Assembly (NCBI GenBank): GCA_905206365.1
Contig: CAJLHF010000019.1
Location: 1-36,675, forward strand
Length of the DNA: 36,675 bases
Origin: an uncultured Sutterella sp.
GTDB lineage: Bacteria; Pseudomonadota; Gammaproteobacteria; Burkholderiales; Burkholderiaceae_F
Direction of reading: 5' to 3'
Shown here: positions 7,221 to 14,535 of the stretch, one piece after another
Numbering within the stretch: the first letter of the stretch is position 1
Layout: each line of letters opens with the position of its first letter
Position numbers and translations under genes: made by a program
The notes under the pieces: model-generated
Seen by the model: the letters and a program-made list of their open reading frames with translations, nothing else
What the model was told of the DNA's origin: nothing
Database searches by the model: none

Positions 7221-8172
7221 GATTCTATGTAAAGATCACCACGATTGTTTGATTCCAGTCAACAGATTAAATCTCCGTATATATCTCAAAAGTAGTAACT
7301 CGACGATGAAACCGATTTACATTTATTTACATATGGCGGTGAAAAAGAGCTCCCGCGAAACTGTTTACGACCTGTCCGCAGCCATTCCGGAGGATCTTTC
7401 GAGCTTCGGAAAGAGCTGCGAGCGGGTGCGCGCGGCGTCGACGGCGGGGGCTTCCGACGGGTCCGTCGAGAGCTCGAGCACGCCCCCGACCGCCGCCGCG
7501 ATCGGGGCGACAACCTTCGCGCGAAAGGAGCTTGATGTTGCCGGTTGCGGCGTACTTCCGAGCTCGGAGGAATTCAATACAAACCCAATGAAAAGTTTTT
7601 ACGACCTCTTCCTCAAGTTAACCGAGACGTCTCGACGACCTTACGGAATTTATCCGACTCATCATTTAAAGGTCGGCATGAAAACGTCTACAAAAAATAT
7701 GTGTCCGCTCGGTAAAAACTTCGCCCTCGGTCTATCCGACCTCATTCAAATGAAGCACCCGACAAGGTCTTCGGGCGCAAACGAAGAGACCTTGAAATTC
7801 AGCTCGACAAAGTTTTCGAACAAGAGGGGCTTCTTTGTTCGCCCGAATATAACGCCTGCCTCGACTTACCTGCCGACGCGACTCAACCTCTGCTTGAAAT
7901 TCCGCAGGTCGACCTTCGAAGGTTTCCGAATAAAAGAGCCCGCCCGCGGCACTTCGTCCGCCGCACGCCGCAGCAAAGATCACGTTCATTTCGAAGCCGC
8001 AAAAATCTTTCAAGATTTTTCAAGGTTTTTCATATTGTTGCGATCAAGTCACCCCTCACCTTCATGAGGTCGACGAATCGGGTCTGCTCATTCGACTCGG
8101 GTCATTCCCCGTGCGGGCCGCCCGCATGAATTCGGACCGCCGACAAACAAGCAGCAGTCGAAACCCATTCGC

Positions 8173-8201
8173 AAGCGAAAGAATCGTTCGTCGCTTTTTT
8201 T
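8173..8201 (+). terminator. Probable rho-independent terminator in the traB-traV spacer
   Basis: AAGCGA (8173-8178) pairs with TCGCTT (8191-8196). Inside the loop GAA/TTC adds three pairs around TCG. The stem runs straight into seven T (8195-8201). It would end transcription coming from the traA-traB block. Confidence 0.55.
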
Positions 8202-9254
8202 ACGAATGTGTTTCGACGGCTCGAACTTTCAGTACCTTACTTCATTAAGAGAAGTAATGAAAGAAAGTTAAAAGGTCGAACCTTTGAATTAAATAATCAG
8301 GCCGAGTTGTTCGTCAAATTATTTATCAACTCATATCTCTTGAAGTTACAAACACTGCATGAATTGTGGTTGACTATGAAACAAATCGACAAGCGACAAA
8401 GCCTATTCGAAGTTCGATTGAAATTATTCAGTACCTTAATTAACACTGCGTCTTGCTTATTACTCATGATGCAGTCGAAAAGCTTCTTCAAGGTTGCTGT
8501 TAATCATCGATCGATGTTCCATGAAAGGTACCATACATACATCCTGAAGAAAACCTTCGTATTCGCGCTTCAATACGCGCGCCGGGTGCGTGCGCACACG
8601 TCCCCGCGCGAATACCACATCCGTGAGAATTTTGCACGGAGTCGGACTGCACGAATCGACCGAAGTTTTAAACAATACCTATCAATTTTTCGTTTACCTA
8701 AGCCGATCGACGCCGTTTTTCGGATTGGCGCGAATCGTTCGATAGGCGTATATTTCGCTCCGCTGTCGGACAACTCGGCGCTTCGTATCCGAGTCCGCTT
8801 CCCTTCGAAGGACGCTTATTCCATCGATACACCTCCCTTTCGGAAGCCTTGCTCGGTACGCAGGGTAGCTCCGTCGAAAACGGTGTGTGTTCGCTTGACA
8901 AGCCGACTTTGAAGGTCGTATTCGGCTCATGCCCTAGGGATCTTTCAGGATCGTCGGAAGTCGTCGAAACGGCATCGATTACGCATTCTTTGCCGCGTCG
9001 CCTTCCGCGATTTCGAAGTCCTTTGTCCCCTGCGACGCATTGAGTCGGGATTCGATTCCGTCGATTCTCGGACGTCTTCGACACCCTTTGCGACATTGCA
9101 TTGCGGTGCCGGAGAAGCGTTCCTCGGGATCCGCTCCGACGCACCTCATGTCGGGCTGAAAGAGCGACCGATCCCCCCGAGATTCCTCGTGAGAATGCCG
9201 CGTCGAACTCCTCAACCCTTTGTTAATCCTTTTTTTTTCACACTTCCCGAGATC

Positions 9255-10199
9255 ATGTCGGAAGCACACAAAACCCATCTCGAACACGAGCAAACCCTCG
9301 AAACGACCGTATCGGCCCGTGACATCCCGACGACGCCCGCGTGCACGAAGCGCACCGTGCTCCCGAACCTTTCAACCGAACGCGTTCCCTCGATCGAAAC
9401 GCTCCGCACGGCGACGCTCTCGCGTTTTGCGACCCTGACGCCCGAAGAGCGAGCGCGCGTTCCCGAACGGCTTGCTCCCGGGCACGAGCCCCGCGTAACC
9501 GAAGCGGGTACGCCCGTGAAGTACCTTCCGCGTTCGTTGCGTCGAGCGTATTTGGCCGCGCTCGGAGCGTATTTCTCGCAACTCGTTCGCCCCCGGACGC
9601 CCGTCGGGAGTACCGAGACGGATATGACGGCGTCAACCGGCTGTTGCGTCGAAGTCCTTGACGAAGTGGACGCCTACGTGTTTCACGCCGCCGTCGAAAA
9701 CAACCTCGTCGCCGTGCACGAAATCCGTCGCGCGGCGATCCGCGTGAAACTCCTGAAGGCGTTCCTGCGCGACCAGCGGCCGATTTTCCGCCACCAGACG
9801 GCGCTTTTCGGTCGTACGCCCGAAAAGCGCAAGGCCCTGCTGGAAATTCTTGAGGCTCAAAAACTTCACGGCGACGAAACGGTGGAATTCTCCGTCAAGC
9901 TCGAGAAAAAGGTGCGCGCTCCGCGGACGACCTCGGAGCTGCGCGGCAATCTCCGCTACCACCGCTCGCTCCTTGCGACCTACGACCTGGAACTCGAACT
10001 CTGCCTCGGCCGCAAACCCCGCGGGAAGAGCGAGCGCGCGGCTTTCGAACTCATGGACGCCCTCACGACCGCGAAGCCGAAGTCGGAAAAGGACTATGTG
10101 GCCTCGGCCTCGAAGAAGGCCGCGCAAGCGAATACGGGCGAAAGCTCGGAAGTCCCGGCGAACGCCGCCCCTTCGTTCGAAGAGGATTCGGAAAAATGA
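9255..10199 (+). CDS. Unknown protein, 314 residues, heads the traV cluster
   Basis: Not recognised. From ATG 9255 the protein is soluble, with no signal peptide or membrane helix. The first 75 residues are Thr/Glu/Pro-rich. Residues 80-270 look helical and charged (TLTPEERARVPERLAPGHEP, then RSLRRAYLAALGAYFSQL, then KYHRSLL-like helices). The tail is Ser/Ala/Lys/Glu-rich. Coding-like GC3 and an ATGA overlap with traV (10196) show it belongs to the operon, where F has small trb genes. The leader has a run of nine T (9230-9238) and no Shine-Dalgarno. A frame open from 9096 is not used because its upstream part has atypical composition. It could be a cytoplasmic accessory factor for pilus assembly, but nothing shows this. 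Confidence 0.8.
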   Translation: MSEAHKTHLEHEQTLETTVSARDIPTTPACTKRTVLPNLSTERVPSIETLRTATLSRFATLTPEERARVPERLAPGHEPRVTEAGTPVKYLPRSLRRAYLAALGAYFSQLVRPRTPVGSTETDMTASTGCCVEVLDEVDAYVFHAAVENNLVAVHEIRRAAIRVKLLKAFLRDQRPIFRHQTALFGRTPEKRKALLEILEAQKLHGDETVEFSVKLEKKVRAPRTTSELRGNLRYHRSLLATYDLELELCLGRKPRGKSERAAFELMDALTTAKPKSEKDYVASASKKAAQANTGESSEVPANAAPSFEEDSEK

Positions 10200-11341
10200 A
10201 CTTCGCCTTTCAACCCCAAGTACGTTCCCGAAGCACCTCCGGGGCTCCGATTCGGGCTCTTCGGACGCTTTCCCTCGCGCTCGGCTCCTCCCTCGTCCTC
10301 TCGGGCTGCGTCACCGACCTCACGGGGATCGGTGCGGAGTCGGACTTTGCCTGCCCGTCGGACGACGGGACGCTCTGCGCCTCCATGGCGGACATCTCGC
10401 GGATGAGTCGCCGCGGGGAACTGCCGTGGGAAAAGCGTCGGGCCGAAGCGCGCGCTCGGGCCGAAGCCGAGGAACCGGAAGCCGCGAACGCTCCGGGCGG
10501 CTCCGCCGCCGCAAACGATTCCGACGATTCGACCGACGCGTCCTCCGCGAACGCATCCTCCGACGTGCAACCGAAGCGCGTCGAAGGAATCGCCAACGTC
10601 GTGAGCTCGCCCGAAACGTCGGAGAGAACCGAGAAGACTTCCGCGGAAGGTCCCTCGAAAGGTTCCTCGAAGAGCGCCGCCGAAGCCCGAGAAGCGGACA
10701 AGGCGAACGAACTCCACCCCGAAAGCGAACCCCGATCGGGCTTTCGGGCGAACCGTCCGCTCGGGGCTCGTCTCACGGAATCCTGGGGTCGGTCTCCCTT
10801 GACCGCCTGGGCGACGCCCGAACGCACGCCCGAGCGACTCGTTCGGATTTTCGTTGCGCCTTGGACCGATCGGGACGGGGACCTCCACGACGCGCACTAC
10901 GTGTACGCGGCCGTGACGCCTCCCGAATGGAACACCGCCCGCAGGCGGCGTCCGGACGGACGGGCGGTGGTGAAGCTCCCGTTCGAGCTCAACCGTCCGG
11001 CCCGATCCGACGGAACCCGCGAGGTCGGGAACCTCGACGCGGCCTACGGATCTTTCGGGACTCTCGGGAGTTTCGACACCGTCGGCGTCGACGATGTGAA
11101 AGACCCTTTCGGTCATCCGTCGGAATCGGACTCGGACCCCGGCACGAACGCCGATCGCTCGGGAGCCGAACGCCTTCGCGCCGATCGGGCCCGACGGCTC
11201 TCCGCCGCCCGACGGCTTGCCGAGCCCGCGGCGGCCTTCGGAGGAGTTGAGACGACGGAAACACCGGAAGCGACGGGAGAGACCGCAACGTCGGGAACGT
11301 CCGAAGCAGCCGAAACGCCGGAAAAGTCCGACGCCTCGTAA
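10196..11341 (+). CDS. traV: Conjugative transfer outer-membrane lipoprotein TraV
   Basis: 381 residues against about 171 in F. Outer-membrane lipoprotein (VirB7-like) that anchors the TraK ring. Lipobox LVLSGC with the lipidated Cys at residue 38, then the family hallmark FACPSDDGTLCASM (51-64) with Cys 53 and 61. Residues 75-200 are a low-complexity Ala/Glu/Ser/Asp linker. The second family block, around 220-250, has VRIFVAPWTDRDGDLHDAHY and a TPPEW end. The last 130 residues are again low-complexity. So the core matches TraV, inflated by linkers. Start overlaps the previous stop by four bases (ATGA). Confidence 0.9.
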   Translation: MNFAFQPQVRSRSTSGAPIRALRTLSLALGSSLVLSGCVTDLTGIGAESDFACPSDDGTLCASMADISRMSRRGELPWEKRRAEARARAEAEEPEAANAPGGSAAANDSDDSTDASSANASSDVQPKRVEGIANVVSSPETSERTEKTSAEGPSKGSSKSAAEAREADKANELHPESEPRSGFRANRPLGARLTESWGRSPLTAWATPERTPERLVRIFVAPWTDRDGDLHDAHYVYAAVTPPEWNTARRRRPDGRAVVKLPFELNRPARSDGTREVGNLDAAYGSFGTLGSFDTVGVDDVKDPFGHPSESDSDPGTNADRSGAERLRADRARRLSAARRLAEPAAAFGGVETTETPEATGETATSGTSEAAETPEKSDAS

Positions 11342-11356
11342 ACCTCGGCCGAGCCC

Positions 11357-11387
11357 GAAGACGGCTCCTTCGTCTTCAACCGTTTTT
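11357..11387 (+). terminator. Terminator-like hairpin between traV and traC
   Basis: GAAGACG (11357-11363) and CGTCTTC (11371-11377) form a perfect 7-bp stem around a 7-base loop, followed after four bases by GTTTTT. It lies 16 bases after the traV stop in a 266-base gap. As no strong new promoter is seen, partial attenuation is likely. Confidence 0.45.
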
Positions 11388-11607
11388 CTTCCTCCGCCCG
11401 GGCGGGTGCGCTCCCCGCCGTACGCTCGCGCCCGGCTGCTCTCCCGCGGCGCCTCCCCGGGCGGCGGAAAGAAAGCGTTTTTTCGAGAACGTCGAAGCGT
11501 TCCCGCGAACGACGACACGATCCTTTTTGTTCGGACCATTCAACCTCTTCAACCCTCACGCCTTGCGCAACCCCCGGGGCGCTCTCGCCCTCGGGGTCGG
11601 ATCCGCC

Positions 11608-14535
11608 ATGAGTCACACAACCGACACCCTCCCCCGCGCGGTCGATGCCGCCGCGCCTCCTGCCGATTCGGCGGCGCCTTCGAACGCCGTACCCTCCGCG
11701 GTCTCCTCCGACCGAGGCGTCCTCGGCGGTTTGAGCCGACGCCTGAAGGAAAAGTTCCGCGCCCTCTTCCCCGAATCGAACCTCCGGATCGCACCCGAGC
11801 AGTCCCCCTACGGGGCGGGGCTCGGTCCCTCGGATCCCCCGCGCGCCGACCGATTCGGGGACCTCCTTCCGCACATGGGGACGGTGACGCAATTCCGTGC
11901 CGTCGCGCGCGAGCGCGAGCGGGATGCGGCAAGCGTCTTTCTCCTCGAAGGGGCCGCGTCCGGCAAGCCCGAGGCATTGGGCTTTGCGTTGGCGGTTCTG
12001 CCGCAGACGGGCGTTTCCGACGAAATGCAGGAGAGCCTCAAAACGCTCGGGCTCAATCTGCCGCTCCACTCCACCGTCACCGTCATGACCCACACGATCG
12101 CAAGCGTCAAGCCGCGGCTCGATCGTCTGCGCGACGTTTACACGCATGGAATCCGCGCGTTCGAGACGGGGAACAAAGAGGTTCTGACGCGGATGGTCGA
12201 AGGGCGCGCGGACTTTTTGGAGCGCGTCTCCCGCGGGGAGCCCGTCGAGAGTACCGCCCCCTTGCTCGCGCGCGAATTCCGCACGGTGGTCTCGGTCGTG
12301 ATCCCGTGCTCCGAGCCGTTTTCGGACGCGGCGCTCGTCGAAATCCTCGACGCCCGCAGCTCCGTCGAAGCGACGCTCCTTCAGGCGGGGTTGCCGTCCG
12401 CGCGCATGGGGGCGCAGGAGCTCCTCGATTTGCTTCGCGCGACGGCCAATCCCGAAAAGCATCTCCGGGACGAACTCGGGCCCCGTACCTTCAACCCCTT
12501 GGAAGAACTCCGTCACCAGGTGATGGACGCCGACACGGAGGTGACGATAGGGAAGCACGGGATCGAATTCCGCGGGGGCGTGTCGGAATGGAAATCGGAC
12601 CGAAAGCCGTCGGATCCGCCCTCCGAACCTCCGTCCGACGCTTCGGACCCGGTAACGGCGCTCGCCTTCACCGTTCAGGGCTACCCGGCCGAGATTTCGG
12701 TCGCGCACGTCTCCGCTTTGCTCGGCGACATCGGCCGCGCGGGAGCTCAGCTTCCCGGGCGCTTTGCGTTGGCCGTTTCCTGGCAGGTTTTGGACCGACG
12801 TCGGGAAAAGGACCGCATGGGGACGCTTCTCGTGCGCTCCATTCAGATGTCGCACTCCCAAATGGCGGTCTTCTCCGCGCAGTACGGCGAAAACATGCGC
12901 CACTTCCGCACGGCCTTGAAAAGTTTCGAGTCCGACGGTGGCATCGCCTACGTGCGTCACGCCCTGCTCCTTTTCACGAAGAAGAGCCGCATGAAGGCGG
13001 ACGCGCAGACGGCGGTGGCGTTGGGAAAACGCCTGTCCTTCGACCTCGTTGCCGACACGGCCGTCATGGGACAGTCCTTTTTGATGATGCTTCCCCTGGG
13101 GTTGACGCCCGCCCTTGCGGCGGACGCGCGCCGCATGGAGCGGTTCGAGCGCCGCACCGTCTCCACCGCCACGAACGGCGCGCCCTGGATTGCTGGGTGG
13201 TCGGGAAACGGCTGCCGCGCGGGATCGACGCGGGAGACGCCCTTGGTGACGTTGCTCTCGCGCCGCGGACAGATCTTTCACGTGGATCCTTTCGCGAACG
13301 TCTCCGGGAATTATTCGATGACGATCGTCGGCAAATCGGGATCCGGCAAGTCCGTCCTCATGAACGAACTCTGCGCTTCGGCCCTCTACGGGAACGGCGT
13401 CGTGTGGGTGATCGACGTGGGTCGCTCCTACGAAAAGCTCGCACACCTCGTGGGCGGGACGTACCTCGACTTTACGAGCGACCGCGTCCGAGACCTCAAT
13501 CCCTTCCGATTCGCGTTGGTCGCTGCCGGTGCCGCGGTCGGCGTCGAAGGGCCGGGATCCCCCGCTTGCGCTTCTTCGGCTTCGTCCGATTCGTCCGGCT
13601 TTTCCGCGGCCGCCGACCTCGTGCGCGAAACCCAGGAGATGGTCGTGCGGATCATCGAGGCGCTTTTGACCCTGAAGGAACTCCCCGACCGGGAGCTTTC
13701 GATCCTGCGTGCGGCGGTCGACCGCGTGGTGACGCGAGCCGCGCGGGAAGGGAGGGTCGCGACGCTCGACGACCTCTTCAACGAGCTCGTCCTTTACCGC
13801 CTCCCGAACGACCCCGACCGTACGGTGGACGAAGCCGTGCATCTTGCCGCCATGCTCTCCCCCTACACGAAGAGCGGTCCCTTCGGGCGGTGGTTCGACG
13901 GCTCGGGCGAACCCGTGGATCTCACGAACCGCTTCACGGTGCTGGAATTGGAAGGCTTGGGAACCCACAAGCCCCTGAGGAACGCCGTGCTTCTGAGCCT
14001 CATGCTCGCGATCGAAGGCCAGATGACGAAGCTTCCGAAAGAACGCGCAAAGCTCGTCGTGATCGACGAAGCCTGGGACTTGATGGGCGAAGGCTCTGCG
14101 GGGCACTTCATCGAGTCGGGCTACCGCCGCGCGAGAAAGTTGAACGGCGGCTACGTCACCGCCACCCAGTCGATCGCCGACTACTGGAAGTCCCCGACGG
14201 CGCGAGCGGCCTGGGATTGCGCCGATACGCGCATGTATCTGCGCCAGGACCCCGACGCGATCGAATCGCTGCGCCACGACGGGAAGCTCGCTTCCGACGA
14301 GGGGCTTCGGTGGGCGATCGGAAGCCTCACCACCATCCGCGGCGCCTATTCCGAAATGGTGGTGAAAGTCGGCGACGGCCCCTTCGAGATCGGGCGCCTG
14401 GCGCTCGACCCCTATTCGCGGGTGGCCTATTCGACCCTTCCCGCCGAACGCGCGGCCTTGGAAGCCCGCCTCCGGGCGGGGATGACGTTGTCGGATGCCA
14501 TTGCCGACGTCGCCCGCGGGGAGGTTGCGCCGTGA
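11608..14535 (+). CDS. traC: TraC ATPase powering pilus assembly (VirB4 family)
   Basis: 975 residues from ATG 11608 (F TraC about 875). Cytoplasmic, membrane-associated ATPase. An N-terminal VirB4/TraC domain (about 60-540) precedes the P-loop ATPase domain: Walker A GKSGSGKS at 575-582, Walker B LVVIDE at 816-821 followed by AWDLMG, then the TATQSIADYW stretch near 850 typical of TraC. All key residues are present. A Ser/Ala-rich insert lies near 640-670. The frame is open upstream to a TTG at 11527 (27 more residues), which cannot be excluded. The stop overlaps the next gene's GTG (GTGA). The large open frames on both strands over this gene are shadows. Confidence 0.97.
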   Translation: MSHTTDTLPRAVDAAAPPADSAAPSNAVPSAVSSDRGVLGGLSRRLKEKFRALFPESNLRIAPEQSPYGAGLGPSDPPRADRFGDLLPHMGTVTQFRAVARERERDAASVFLLEGAASGKPEALGFALAVLPQTGVSDEMQESLKTLGLNLPLHSTVTVMTHTIASVKPRLDRLRDVYTHGIRAFETGNKEVLTRMVEGRADFLERVSRGEPVESTAPLLAREFRTVVSVVIPCSEPFSDAALVEILDARSSVEATLLQAGLPSARMGAQELLDLLRATANPEKHLRDELGPRTFNPLEELRHQVMDADTEVTIGKHGIEFRGGVSEWKSDRKPSDPPSEPPSDASDPVTALAFTVQGYPAEISVAHVSALLGDIGRAGAQLPGRFALAVSWQVLDRRREKDRMGTLLVRSIQMSHSQMAVFSAQYGENMRHFRTALKSFESDGGIAYVRHALLLFTKKSRMKADAQTAVALGKRLSFDLVADTAVMGQSFLMMLPLGLTPALAADARRMERFERRTVSTATNGAPWIAGWSGNGCRAGSTRETPLVTLLSRRGQIFHVDPFANVSGNYSMTIVGKSGSGKSVLMNELCASALYGNGVVWVIDVGRSYEKLAHLVGGTYLDFTSDRVRDLNPFRFALVAAGAAVGVEGPGSPACASSASSDSSGFSAAADLVRETQEMVVRIIEALLTLKELPDRELSILRAAVDRVVTRAAREGRVATLDDLFNELVLYRLPNDPDRTVDEAVHLAAMLSPYTKSGPFGRWFDGSGEPVDLTNRFTVLELEGLGTHKPLRNAVLLSLMLAIEGQMTKLPKERAKLVVIDEAWDLMGEGSAGHFIESGYRRARKLNGGYVTATQSIADYWKSPTARAAWDCADTRMYLRQDPDAIESLRHDGKLASDEGLRWAIGSLTTIRGAYSEMVVKVGDGPFEIGRLALDPYSRVAYSTLPAERAALEARLRAGMTLSDAIADVARGEVAP

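Larger units (their letters stand above)
7160..9254. other. 2.1-kb spacer between traB and the traV cluster: decayed or regulatory DNA
   Basis: In F the genes traP, trbD and trbG stand here; I see none of them. Base composition falls well below the neighbours, especially 8200-8560, which is AT-rich. Two longish open frames (7249-8067 and 8208-8912) lack coding-like third positions over most of their length and show no family. Near 7563-8129 another frame reads more like protein but has a TAA at 7713-7715, suggesting a dead gene. Regulatory-looking items are the palindrome at 7205-7220, a hairpin at 8110-8128, the terminator-like site at 8173-8201 and a TTGACA at 8895-8900 with only a weak TATTCG 18 bases on. 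My reading is that the first transcript ends here and a second starts before 9255. Confidence 0.5.

Noticed and set aside
7249..8067. 272-codon plus-strand frame in the spacer, and minus-strand 7365-7577
   Set aside because: Only 7370-7545 has coding-like composition, and both strands look equally plausible there. No family and no ribosome site, so not called as genes.
8208..8912. 234-codon plus-strand frame in the AT-rich part of the spacer
   Set aside because: Composition is unlike real genes nearby, the product shows no domain, and other frames look no worse. Treated as decayed or non-coding.
8895..8924. TTGACA with TATTCG 18 bases later as a promoter for the traV cluster
   Set aside because: The -10 matches only half the consensus and lies over 300 bases before the first gene; kept as a remark only.
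9230..9238. Run of nine T as a terminator
   Set aside because: No stem precedes it, and it lies in the leader of the gene at 9255. It fits the pyrimidine-rich leader pattern instead.
11113..14277. 1054-codon open frame on the minus strand
   Set aside because: It is antisense to traC, whose Walker motifs and family blocks are clear. Long antisense frames are expected in GC-rich DNA; the product is Arg/Gly/His-rich with no motif.
11217..14531. Plus-strand open frame running into the trbI-like gene
   Set aside because: Same frame as trbI but overlapping traC out of frame; low-quality Arg-rich sequence. The real start is GTG 14532 at the traC stop.
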